Below, one piece after another: positions 14,589 through 22,426 of a stretch of DNA of 64,000 nt. The stretch comes from Halobellus clavatus (lineage in GTDB: Archaea > Halobacteriota > Halobacteria > Halobacteriales > Haloferacaceae): the NCBI RefSeq assembly GCF_900107195.1, contig NZ_FNPB01000002.1, forward strand, positions 1-64,000. The letters run 5' to 3'. Position numbers and translations under genes: made by a program. The notes below the pieces were generated by a model. It was not told where the DNA came from. It did no database searches and was given only the letters and a program-made list of their open reading frames with translations. The first letter of the stretch is position 1, and each line of letters opens with the position of its first letter.

Positions 14589-17329
14589 CGTCGGGCCCCC
14601 AGTCGCCGCCGTCCGTAGGGGTAAAACAGCGCGCCGACGGCCCCCGCTGTCGCGGCGTACAACACGAGGTCGAGCATCGAGTTCGCCGGTGGCTCCCCGC
14701 CGGTCTGTCTCGGTTCGCCGTCGCCGCCGGTGATCGTCGCCGTTCCCTCGCTGTCGATCGGGGTCCCGACGCTCTCGAACGTGTTTCCCGTCACGGTGAC
14801 GTCCACGTCGAACAGTCGGTCGCCGGTGCGGCCGCTGAGGTAGACGCCCTGCTGCGCGTCTCGGATCGTACTGTCGCTGACGAGTCCGTTGACACTCAGC
14901 TCTCGGAACTCGACGGCGGTCTCGGTCGCCGAGATCCGACACTCCTCGACGACGAGACTCTTCGTGAACTGCGAGTACACGCCGTTCGTCCCCCCGGAGA
15001 GATCCAGATTCCGGAGGTGGACACCGTCGCCATCGAGGACGCTCACTGCGGCGGTGGCACCCTCGGCGACCACCTGGATGCCTCGGACCGTAGCGAAGTG
15101 GCTGGCGACCTGAAGCCCGAACGTCCGGTCGCCGGAACCACCGCTCGCGACCAGCGTCGGGTCGGAGTCGTCGGCGGCCACGAGCCTGATCGGTTTGTCG
15201 ACGACTAAGCCGGCCTGGTCGTCGCGAGTCTGATCGAAGATCGGGTTCCCGAATCGCGAGTCGGGCAGCGGTGATTCGAAGTCGGAGACCGCCACCTCCC
15301 ACCTGTCGCCGGCCAGTTCGACGGTCGTCTCGGGGGCGGCGATGTCGATGGCCCGCTGGATGTCTTCATCTGCAGACACTCGCAGGGGCCGCTCGTGGAC
15401 GTGGATCGGCGCTAGTTCGATGTCGGCGTTGCGCTCGCCGTCCGCCAGAGAGAGCTGCAGCGGAACGATGCCCCTTGCTCCCTCGTCGACGTCCAGTTCG
15501 ATCCGGAGCGTCGCTTCGTCTGCGATCTCTGTCGGTTCCTCGACCGTCGCCGGCTCGCCGTTGACCCGCACCGACACCGCCGAAGCGGGGACGAGGAACG
15601 GCGACTCGCGCGCGAGGATGGTGACGTACCCGGCGTGTGCCACCTCGAATTCCAGCGCGAGCGTGTCGCCGGGAGCCACGTGGGTCGGGAGCCGTCCCGC
15701 TCGCCGGACGTCCGGCCGACGTTCGGACTGCAAGCCGATTTCACGGCCGTCGCCGGGCGCGAGACGTCGAGTGACGGGGTCGTATCCCACCGCGTCGGCG
15801 GTGACGGTCTCCTCGCCGTCCGGGACCGACAGGGTGTATCGTCCCTGTTCGTCGGTCCGGGTGGTAGCGCCGGTCACGGCGGACACGGTCGCGCCGGCGA
15901 CGGGGACCCCGTCGGGATCGGTCACCGTTCCGGAGAGCGTTCGGTCGCGGCCCGCCACCTCGCCAGCGGCAGCGGCGGCGTCGACGATCCCGTGCCCGAA
16001 GTCACCGTTCGGATCGGGGTGCTCGGAGGGATCGCCCGGTTGCTCGGCGGTCTCTCTGAGGATCCTCCCGAGTTCTGCGGGCGAGCGGTCCCCGTCGAGA
16101 GAGCGCAGGAGCGCGATGACGCCCGAAACGTGGGGCGCGCTGTTGCTGGTCCCGTCTGTCCGGAGATGGCCGCCGTCGAACTCGTCGTTGTCGGGGACCG
16201 CTGTGAGGACGTCGACGCCCGGGGCCGTCGCGTCCGGGACGACGTACCGATCGGGCCACTCGTCGGGCACCGCATCACTCCGCCAGTACCGATCGGTTCG
16301 GATCTCGCCGCCGTTGCCGTTCTGGTACGGCTGCCGTTCACTGTCGACAGCCCCGGTCGTGAACGTGGAGTACAGAGAGCCCGGAGAGAGGTAGAGTTGC
16401 GGGCCGACAGCACCGGCGACCACGACAGTCCCGGCCGCGATGGCGTTCGCGAACGGTTCGATGGCTTCGTGTTCGAGCGGACCGAACTCGAAGCTCATCG
16501 AAACGACGTCGGCTCCGTTCTCGACCGCCCACTCCAGCGCGGCGAGCGTCGACGCGAATCGCCCGTCGGGGGCCTGCTTTGCGACGAGCAACTCCGCCTC
16601 GGGCGCGACGCCGATCTGCGTGCCGCTGGCGTCGCCGCCGGTCGCGAGGCTACTCATCCCGGTGCCGTGTCCATCCGGATCGTGCGGCTCACTGTCGACG
16701 CGCTGCCCCTCCGCGTCGAATTCGGCCCACGCAGTGAGGTCGATGTCGGGATGAGAGGCGTCGATACCGGTGTCGACGATGGCGATCCGCGTCCCCTCCC
16801 CGCGGGACCCGAACCGTTCCCAGACCGCGGGGACGTTCATCATCTCCAGTCCGTAGCTGACGCCGTCGTCCTGTGTCGTCTGCGCGACCGACTCACCGGT
16901 CGCGTCGAGGTCGGGGGGACGCCGGTCGGCGCCGGTGGCCGTCCGATGGATCCGATCGACGCCGTCGATGGCGGCTATGTCGGCGAACGACGCCACTTCG
17001 GTGTCGACGGTGACCAGCACCGCGTTCGCCACCCAGAACTGCCGTCGGAGCTCGACGCCCGGCGTCCTCTTCACGGAGTCGACGACGCGCTGTTGCGTCC
17101 GGGTGGCGTGCCGTCTGAGTGCCCCGACGCGCTCGTTGCGCGAGGGGAGTTCGCTGACGTCGTCGGCCGTGCCCGCCTCGACCCGGATGATACCCTCGAC
17201 TCGCCCGGCGCGCTCCACCAGTTCCGGATCGACTGCGCCTTGACTCACCTCGGCACAGCCGGCGACCGTCGCCGCGCCGGCAGCGGCGGAGAGGAACGCG
17301 CGCCTCCCCACGGCAGTTGTCTCGTCCAT
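14585..17329 (-). CDS. Secreted subtilase fused to a NosD-like beta-helix
   Basis: This is a 914-aa multidomain protein. Residues 1-25 look like a Tat lipoprotein signal (GRRAFLS, then VAGC with Cys25). An S8 peptidase domain spans about 170-455, with the triad Asp186 (IAIVDTGID), His221 (GHGTGM) and Ser395 (GTSNSAPH). Around 463-535 is a carboxypeptidase-regulatory-like Ig fold (GTVTDPDGVPVAGATV), and about 660-870 a right-handed beta-helix of NosD type (TVELAG..., FATVRGIQVV, VHLRNLDLSGGTNGVY, GVYLSG). A C-terminal membrane segment near 880-900 ends in a GRRRLGARR anchor. The oxyanion-hole Asn (usually AAGN) seems replaced by Ala307 in VVAGAVGP, so activity is uncertain. The start at 17329 follows a TATA element (GAGTTACCTATTGG) at the leaderless distance. 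It is the first gene of the unit with the ATPase and permease. Confidence 0.9.
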   Translation of the reverse strand: MDETTAVGRRAFLSAAAGAATVAGCAEVSQGAVDPELVERAGRVEGIIRVEAGTADDVSELPSRNERVGALRRHATRTQQRVVDSVKRTPGVELRRQFWVANAVLVTVDTEVASFADIAAIDGVDRIHRTATGADRRPPDLDATGESVAQTTQDDGVSYGLEMMNVPAVWERFGSRGEGTRIAIVDTGIDASHPDIDLTAWAEFDAEGQRVDSEPHDPDGHGTGMSSLATGGDASGTQIGVAPEAELLVAKQAPDGRFASTLAALEWAVENGADVVSMSFEFGPLEHEAIEPFANAIAAGTVVVAGAVGPQLYLSPGSLYSTFTTGAVDSERQPYQNGNGGEIRTDRYWRSDAVPDEWPDRYVVPDATAPGVDVLTAVPDNDEFDGGHLRTDGTSNSAPHVSGVIALLRSLDGDRSPAELGRILRETAEQPGDPSEHPDPNGDFGHGIVDAAAAAGEVAGRDRTLSGTVTDPDGVPVAGATVSAVTGATTRTDEQGRYTLSVPDGEETVTADAVGYDPVTRRLAPGDGREIGLQSERRPDVRRAGRLPTHVAPGDTLALEFEVAHAGYVTILARESPFLVPASAVSVRVNGEPATVEEPTEIADEATLRIELDVDEGARGIVPLQLSLADGERNADIELAPIHVHERPLRVSADEDIQRAIDIAAPETTVELAGDRWEVAVSDFESPLPDSRFGNPIFDQTRDDQAGLVVDKPIRLVAADDSDPTLVASGGSGDRTFGLQVASHFATVRGIQVVAEGATAAVSVLDGDGVHLRNLDLSGGTNGVYSQFTKSLVVEECRISATETAVEFRELSVNGLVSDSTIRDAQQGVYLSGRTGDRLFDVDVTVTGNTFESVGTPIDSEGTATITGGDGEPRQTGGEPPANSMLDLVLYAATAGAVGALFYPYGRRRLGARR

Positions 17330-17487
17330 ATCGCCGGCTGTGTGAGCCAATAGGTAACTCTTTGCTGTCGGGTATCAGATTCGATACGTCCAGTGGGCGG
17401 CCAGGGGTGGTCGAGGGACGGTCGGACGGTCTCTACGGCCGATTCGGCACCCGAACAGCGGATCACCGGAGACGTCGACCACGGGTA

Positions 17488-18228
17488 TCAGTCCGTGGAG
17501 ACCGCACACGTCGCGTCGAGACACCGCCGGCCGCGCGCAGTCTCGAAGACCGGCAGGCCACAGGCGCAGTCGTCGGCGGCGACGCCCGCGGGGATGGCGA
17601 AGGCGGTCTCACAGTCGGGATACGCGTCGCATCCGGCGAGCAGGCGGCCGCCGCGCCGGATGATCCGGAGGTCGTCGCCGCAGTCCGGACAGGTCCACTC
17701 GCGGTCGAACCGCTCTCGGACGGCGTCGTCGAGAGACTCACAGGAGCGATCGAGACAGAGGTCGAACGCCGCCCCCGCTTCGGCGCGGATCCTCGGCAGG
17801 CCGCACGCCTCGCAGGTGTCGTCGCGGACGGTCGCTCCCGCGGGGAGCGGGAACGTGACGTCGGAGTCGAGGCCGCGGACCGCGCCGCTCGCCCGCACCA
17901 GCGGTTCGCCGGTCTCCGGGTGCGACCCGACCGGGACGCCCGCCTCCGTGATCGGGTACTCGACCCAGTCGGACTCCCCGTTGGAGACGACTCGGAGGAC
18001 CTGCTCGTCGGCACGAGCGACGAGCCCGAACCCCGAGGAATCGGTCTCGACCGTCAGCGAGTCCGGTCGCGTCAGCCACGTCACGGGCTGGTAGCCGTCG
18101 GCGTCGTGGACCAGCACGGTTCGGTCCGGCTTGACCACCACCGCGACGTGGCCGCGCTGTGTGCGGGTGCGCGCTCCCTCGAACGTCGTCGTACAGTCGC
18201 CGGCGAAGAGTCGGATCGTCTCGGACAT
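17488..18228 (-). CDS. NucS N-terminal-like domain with topoisomerase-type zinc fingers
   Basis: This is a 246-aa protein. Residues 1-80 (FEGARTRTQRGHVAVVVKPD, VLVHDADGYQPVTWL) resemble the N-terminal DNA-binding and dimerisation domain of NucS/EndoMS mismatch endonucleases. The C-terminal RecB-like nuclease domain is absent. Instead come four Cys-rich modules from about 135 on (CEACGLPRI with CLDRSC, CPDCGDDLRII with CDAYPDC, and CACGLPVF with CLDATC), like the C4 fingers at the end of topoisomerase I. A DNA-binding role is likely; no catalytic motif is seen. A TATA box (CTTTATTACC) lies 27 bases before the ATG. It is divergent from the HAD gene. Confidence 0.8.
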   Translation of the reverse strand: MSETIRLFAGDCTTTFEGARTRTQRGHVAVVVKPDRTVLVHDADGYQPVTWLTRPDSLTVETDSSGFGLVARADEQVLRVVSNGESDWVEYPITEAGVPVGSHPETGEPLVRASGAVRGLDSDVTFPLPAGATVRDDTCEACGLPRIRAEAGAAFDLCLDRSCESLDDAVRERFDREWTCPDCGDDLRIIRRGGRLLAGCDAYPDCETAFAIPAGVAADDCACGLPVFETARGRRCLDATCAVSTD

Positions 18229-18303
18229 ACGACGGGCGTGGTCCCGTCATCGGTAATAAAGCCGCTCGCGAAGGTCTTTGTTCGATGGCGTGTGAGGAGA
18301 GAT

Positions 18304-18960
18304 ATGGACCTGCCCGACGGCGCGGTGTTGTTCGATATGGACGGCGTGTTGGTCGACTCGGAGACCTACTGGCACCGCTTCGAGGACGAGTGGGTCTTCG
18401 CGACGGCCGTTGCCTCGGGCGACCCCGCCCACGAGGAGGTGACGGGGATGTCATACGGCGAGATTTACGACTATCTCGACCGGGAGTACGGGACCGCAGT
18501 GAGCAAAGCCGAGTTCGTCTCGGCATACGACGACCGCGCGACGTCGCTCTACGGCGAGGACGTGGCGCTGACCGACGGGGTCCCCGACCTGTTCGACACA
18601 CTGCGCGCGGCGGGACGACCGCTCGCGATCGTCTCCTCCGCACCGCAGGCGTGGATTTCGATCGTCCGCGAGCGGTTCGCCCTCGGCGACCTCGACCTCG
18701 TGTTGAGCGCCGAGGACATCGACGAACCCGGGAAGCCCGAACCCCACATCTACGAGCGCGCGGCGGCGGCCCTCGGCTGTGATCCCGCCGACTGCGTCGT
18801 CGTCGAGGATTCGGTGAACGGCATCGAGGCGGCCGTCCGGGCGGGGGCGTTCACCGTTGCGTACCGCACGACCCACAACGCGGCGCTGGACCTCTCACAG
18901 GCGGATCTCGTCGCCGAGGGGCCCGAGGGACTCCGGGACGTGTTTCTCGGAGAGGCGTAG
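18304..18960 (+). CDS. HAD-superfamily phosphatase (phosphoglycolate/beta-phosphoglucomutase type)
   Basis: This is a 218-aa HAD subfamily I hydrolase. Motif I is LFDMDGVLVDSE at about 9-20 (two catalytic Asp), a helical cap follows, motif II is IVSSAP, motif III the Lys in GKPEPHIY, and motif IV VVVEDSVNGIEAA. The pattern matches phosphoglycolate phosphatase and beta-phosphoglucomutase-like enzymes, but the substrate cannot be read from the sequence. The start at 18304 is preferred because family members begin just before motif I and a TATA-like GGTCTTTGTTC lies about 27 bases upstream. Confidence 0.87.
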   Translation: MDLPDGAVLFDMDGVLVDSETYWHRFEDEWVFATAVASGDPAHEEVTGMSYGEIYDYLDREYGTAVSKAEFVSAYDDRATSLYGEDVALTDGVPDLFDTLRAAGRPLAIVSSAPQAWISIVRERFALGDLDLVLSAEDIDEPGKPEPHIYERAAAALGCDPADCVVVEDSVNGIEAAVRAGAFTVAYRTTHNAALDLSQADLVAEGPEGLRDVFLGEA

Positions 18961-18986
18961 ACGAGGCCACAGGAGACGGCCTCGTC
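18960..18986 (+). terminator. Hairpin directly after the HAD gene
   Basis: GACGAGGCC and GGCCTCGTC form a perfect 9-bp stem with a 9-base loop, starting on the last base of the HAD stop codon. There is no long T-run after it. It lies between two convergent genes and could act as a terminator or RNA 3'-end stabiliser. Confidence 0.45.
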
Positions 18987-19000
18987 CGGCGGTGGCAAGG

Positions 19001-19062
19001 CGAATTCACTGGGCAGTAGCGAGACTGAGTCACTCGGCCGTAGCGAGGCGGAATCACTCGAC
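19001..19062. repeat. 24-bp tandem repeat overlapping the helicase stop codon
   Basis: Units at 19001-19024, 19025-19048 and 19049 onward share a core TCACT.GGC.GTAGCGAG. Units 1 and 2 match at about 18 of 24 bases. The last unit contains the TGA stop codon of the helicase gene (19054-19056), and the same stop triplet recurs exactly 24 and 48 bases further downstream, in frame. This looks like duplication of the gene's 3' end followed by drift. Confidence 0.75.
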
Positions 19063-21393
19063 GGCGACGGTCCGCGTCGCTCTGATCGGGAGCAGCGGCT
19101 CGTCGGGGAACGTCACCTCGACGACGTACTCCAGATCGTCGGCGTCAGCGCCGAAGACGCCCACCGGGACGGTCGTCGCATCGGAGAGATACGTCTCAGT
19201 CTGACTCATCTCGACGCCGTTGACCGTCACGCGGACGCCGATCGCCGCGCTTCCGCCGTCGTTGCCGACGACGACGTCGCACATCTCGTTCTGCCCGCGT
19301 GGGATGCGCTCGGGGAAGTCCCCCCACGAGACGTCGATCGCCGGGAAGTCGCGCGCGTTCTCGACGATGCGTTCTGCGACGCCCGCTGAGAGTCCGGCGC
19401 GTTCGAGTTCGTCGGTCCCGGCGGCGACGACTTCGGCGGGGTTGTGAAGCCCGCCGGTCGCGAGCGTCCGCGCACGGTTGGGGCCGATCCCGTCGACCGC
19501 CGTGAGGCCGACGGCGTCCCGCGGGACGCCGTGTTCGACGCGGGCTTCGACCCGGCGGGCGAGGTTGGCCGCCCGGGGCCCCGAGAACTCCGCGAGGAAC
19601 TCCCGGAGTGCCGACAGCAGTCTGAGCGCGTTCTGTCGGATGATCCACGCGTCCGAGCGGAGGTCCGCGGGGGTGCTGTTCTGCATCCCGGCGTGGAGGA
19701 TCGCGAGCACCTTCCGGGGCCCGTCCTCCAGCCCGGTCGTGACGTCGGAGAGCACCGCGTCGACGGCGTCGGTCTCGGACTGCCGGGCCGACACAGAGTG
19801 GAACTCCGCCGCGCCCGCGACCGTCTCGAGGATCCCGTCGGCGTCGATCGTCTCCCGGGTACAGAGGTCGTGAAAGCGCTCGGCGGTGTCGAGGCGGAGA
19901 TAGTACTTCGAGGCGAGGCGCCCGAGTGGCGTCCCGTCGACCGAGAGGTCCTCGCCCATCTCGACGAAGCCGCGGTCGACGAGCGATTCGAGCGTCTCGC
20001 GAACCCGCCCGCGGAGGTTCGCGAAGTCGTACTGCTCGGGCTTCGACTGCGCGCGCCGGTAGTAGAACGTGGTCTCCAGCCACGAGAGCACGTCGTCGAG
20101 GTCGCGGATGGTCCCCATCGCGATCTCGGCGTTGAGGTGAGAGTCCAGATCCTCCGCCAGTCGGGACTCGATCTCTTTGCCCTCCCGGAGCAGTTGTCGG
20201 TACTTCTCGGCGTCCCCGCGGTCGCAGACGACCCAGCCGTACCCGACGTCGTCGTAGCCCGGCCGACCCGCGCGCCCGAGCATCTGGAGGATGTCCAGCG
20301 GCGAGATGTCGACCTCGCCTTCGAGGGGGTCGTGGTACTTGGTGTCGCGGATGACGACGCAGCGCGCCGGGAGGTTCACGCCCCACGCGAGCGTCGACGT
20401 CGAGAACAGCAGCTGGATCTTCCCCTCTTTGAACCACTCCTCGGCGCGGTCGCGGTCACCCTTCGAGAGCCCCGCGTGGTGGAACGCGACGCCGTCCGGG
20501 ACGCTCTTCGCGAGGGTGTCGTCGTCGAGGTCCTGCGCCTCGGTGTGGAAGTCGTAGTCGCCGCGCGCGCCCATCGGGATGTCCCGCTCGGCGATCACGT
20601 CCCGGGCCTTGCCCGCCGCCCGGGAGGCGTCCTGTCGCGAGGAGACGAACACGAGCGCCTGCCCGTCGTCGCGGATGTGTTCCTCGGCCAGATCGAGTGC
20701 GCTGTACAGTCGGCGGTACTTGTCGGCGAAGGCGTTGTCGCCGTGGGTGTACGTCTCAACGCCCGCGTGGAGGTCGACGGGGCGGTACTCGTCGCCGAAC
20801 TCGAAGGTCGTCTCCTCGGCGGCGTCGAGCCACCCCGCGACATCTTCGATGTTCGGCATCGTCGCCGAGAGTGCGACGATCCGCGGGTCGCAGATCCGGC
20901 GGAGCCGCGAGACCGTCACTTCGAGGACGCCGCCGCGGGTGTCAGAGTCCAGGAGGTGGACTTCGTCGATGACGACGCAGTCGACGTCGGCGATGAACGA
21001 GTAGCGCGCGGAGTCGTGCTTCCGCGTCGCGGAGTCGGTCTTCTCGGGCGTCATCACCAGGATGTCCGCGCGTTCAGCGCGTCGGGGGTTGAGGTCGCGC
21101 TCGCCGGTGACGACGTAGACCGAGTAGCCGAGGTCCTCGAAGCGCTCCCACTCGGACTCTTTCTCGTTGGTGAGCGCCCGCAGGGGCGCGACGAAGAGCG
21201 CGGTGCCGCCGTCGTCGATCGTCCGGCAGATCGCCAACTCGGCGAGCGCGGTCTTGCCCGAGGCGGTCGGCGCAGCCGCGACGACGTTCTCGTCGCGCTC
21301 GAGGATGGCGGGCGCGGCCTCCCGTTGCATCCGGTTGAACTCCTCGAATCCGAACGCCTCCGCGAACTCCGGGACGATCTCGGCGACTTTCAC
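19054..21393 (-). CDS. Ski2/Hel308-family DEAD/DEAH helicase
   Basis: This is a 779-aa superfamily 2 helicase. The Q-motif region is FEEFNRMQREA, motif I APTASGKTALAE, motif II DEVHLLDS, motif III SATMPN, motif IV QALVFVSSR and motif VI LGRAGRPGYDD. Winged-helix and ratchet (Sec63-like) regions follow, then a helix-hairpin-helix (LTAVDGIGPNRARTLATGGL) near 620-650 and a C-terminal beta domain. Hel308-type enzymes unwind lagging-strand forks, and haloarchaea carry several paralogues. The extra C-terminal beta domain (about 690-779) sets this one apart from a minimal Hel308. The start is GTG at 21393 with a GAGGAGG ribosome-binding site about 10 bases upstream. Confidence 0.87.
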   Translation of the reverse strand: MKVAEIVPEFAEAFGFEEFNRMQREAAPAILERDENVVAAAPTASGKTALAELAICRTIDDGGTALFVAPLRALTNEKESEWERFEDLGYSVYVVTGERDLNPRRAERADILVMTPEKTDSATRKHDSARYSFIADVDCVVIDEVHLLDSDTRGGVLEVTVSRLRRICDPRIVALSATMPNIEDVAGWLDAAEETTFEFGDEYRPVDLHAGVETYTHGDNAFADKYRRLYSALDLAEEHIRDDGQALVFVSSRQDASRAAGKARDVIAERDIPMGARGDYDFHTEAQDLDDDTLAKSVPDGVAFHHAGLSKGDRDRAEEWFKEGKIQLLFSTSTLAWGVNLPARCVVIRDTKYHDPLEGEVDISPLDILQMLGRAGRPGYDDVGYGWVVCDRGDAEKYRQLLREGKEIESRLAEDLDSHLNAEIAMGTIRDLDDVLSWLETTFYYRRAQSKPEQYDFANLRGRVRETLESLVDRGFVEMGEDLSVDGTPLGRLASKYYLRLDTAERFHDLCTRETIDADGILETVAGAAEFHSVSARQSETDAVDAVLSDVTTGLEDGPRKVLAILHAGMQNSTPADLRSDAWIIRQNALRLLSALREFLAEFSGPRAANLARRVEARVEHGVPRDAVGLTAVDGIGPNRARTLATGGLHNPAEVVAAGTDELERAGLSAGVAERIVENARDFPAIDVSWGDFPERIPRGQNEMCDVVVGNDGGSAAIGVRVTVNGVEMSQTETYLSDATTVPVGVFGADADDLEYVVEVTFPDEPLLPIRATRTVAVE

Positions 21394-21604
21394 GCCGCGG
21401 CCCTCCTCGGGGGCGACGGTCGTCGGGACGCGGGGAAGACGACGCTCGGCGGACGGGACCGAACGGGACGAGAGGAAAGAGGGGGCGGAGCGAGACGAGT
21501 CATATCCGACACCGGGGCTTCCGGGTGCAAAGTCGTTTCTCCATCGGCCGCACGAAACGCGCGCGGAGCGCGGACGGAACGCGGCGGGCGCACGTGAAAC
21601 ACCC

Positions 21605-21650
21605 CGTGGAGTTCACGCGTTACTCGCCGTGGAGCTCACGCGCTACTCGT
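21605..21650. repeat. 23-bp tandem duplication at the ferredoxin stop codon
   Basis: CGTGGAGTTCACGCGTTACT (21605 on) is repeated as CGTGGAGCTCACGCGCTACT (21628 on), with about 20 of 23 bases identical. The right-hand copy includes the TAG stop codon of the ferredoxin gene on the minus strand, and the left copy carries the equivalent TAA. The rest of the 21394-21604 gap shows no gene. Confidence 0.7.
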
Positions 21651-21984
21651 CCGAGCGCCGCTTCGGGAGGACCTGCCCCCAGAGCACCTTGTCGAGCAGT
21701 CGGACGGTCGTGGGCTCCTCGACGGAGAGTTGACAGGAGAGCCGCGGGTAGCCGAAGCGAACCGCCGCCGCGTCGTGCCAGTGGCTCGGCTCCGGCGCGG
21801 GGTCGACTTCGACGGTGCAGGTCGCACACAGCCCGCGGCCGCCGCAGTTAGCGTGCCGGGAGAGCGATCCGTAGACGGGGTAGTCTCGATCGAGCAGCGC
21901 CCGGCGGAGGTTCGCGCCGCGGTCGACCTCGACGGTGGTCTCGGCGTCGCCATCGACGACGGTCAGCGGAACCGGGTCGTCCAT
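21643..21984 (-). CDS. [2Fe-2S] ferredoxin
   Basis: This is a 113-aa plant-type ferredoxin. The cluster ligands follow the C-x5-C-x2-C...C pattern in ANCGGRGLCATCTV and RLSCQL. The preceding beta-grasp segment TVEVDRGANLRRALLDRDYP is typical. The start at 21984 (MDDPVPLTVVDG) is chosen because the beta-grasp begins there; upstream residues are arginine-rich shadow. As a soluble one-electron carrier it could serve the aldehyde:ferredoxin oxidoreductase encoded 450 bases away, though that pairing is only inferred from position. Confidence 0.92.
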   Translation of the reverse strand: MDDPVPLTVVDGDAETTVEVDRGANLRRALLDRDYPVYGSLSRHANCGGRGLCATCTVEVDPAPEPSHWHDAAAVRFGYPRLSCQLSVEEPTTVRLLDKVLWGQVLPKRRSDE

Positions 21985-22113
21985 AGGCCGTGTATCGACC
22001 GCTGCCCACCTCACTCTACCGGCGGTTGCGAGCGGATCGGGGGATCGTCGCGACCGCGCGGTCCCTCGATGTCGACCCCCGCACCTCATTACGGGCGGCC
22101 GCCAACGCCGGAT

Positions 22114-22389
22114 ATGGAACTCGAGTGCGCCTTCTTCGGGCCGTTCCGCGAGCCGGTCGGAACGAAGACGGTCGTCGTCGATACCGACGCCGAGACCGTC
22201 GGCGACCTCCTCGTGGAACTTGAGGACCGGTACCCGGGCTTGGAGGGACGACTCCGCGACGGCGAGGAGTTAGCTGGAGAGGTCGTAGTGACGCTGAACG
22301 GGAGCCACGTCCAGCACGAGGACGGGTTCGAGACGCCGCTGTCGGCCGGGGACGTGATTCGGGTCTCGCCCGCCGTCTACGGCGGATAG
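22114..22389 (+). CDS. Ubiquitin-like MoaD/SAMP protein
   Basis: This is a 91-aa beta-grasp protein ending in VYGG, the C-terminal Gly-Gly needed for adenylation by an E1-like enzyme. FFGPFREPVGTKTVVVD, DLLVELEDRYPGLEGRL, VTLNGSHVQHEDGFETPLSAGD and VIRVSPAVYGG align with MoaD and with haloarchaeal small archaeal modifier proteins. It may donate sulfur for molybdopterin/tungstopterin, act as a protein modifier, or both. The neighbouring tungsten-type oxidoreductase favours a cofactor role. A TATA-like CATTACGG lies 27 bases before the ATG at 22114. Confidence 0.88.
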   Translation: MELECAFFGPFREPVGTKTVVVDTDAETVGDLLVELEDRYPGLEGRLRDGEELAGEVVVTLNGSHVQHEDGFETPLSAGDVIRVSPAVYGG

Positions 22390-22426
22390 CGCGGAAGTCG
22401 GAGGCCGATCGGAGACGGCGACTCGA

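Noticed and set aside
13668-15302. 544-aa version of the ABC ATPase
   Set aside because: Residues before MTMIETRGLTKEY are antisense-like and overlap the protease gene in another frame. The ATGA overlap at 14588 gives a clean start.
12753-17329. Genuine nosDFY operon for nitrous oxide reductase
   Set aside because: No nosZ, nosL or copper-site motif is nearby, and the NosD-like part is fused to a peptidase. The relation is one of architecture, not of assigned function.
17317-18960. 547-aa version of the HAD phosphatase
   Set aside because: Its first 329 residues are the antisense of the NucS-N/zinc-finger gene.
21394-21642. tRNA gene in the helicase-ferredoxin gap
   Set aside because: No GTTCRANNC T-loop with a matching acceptor stem could be found. 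The GC-rich hairpins there do not fold as a cloverleaf.
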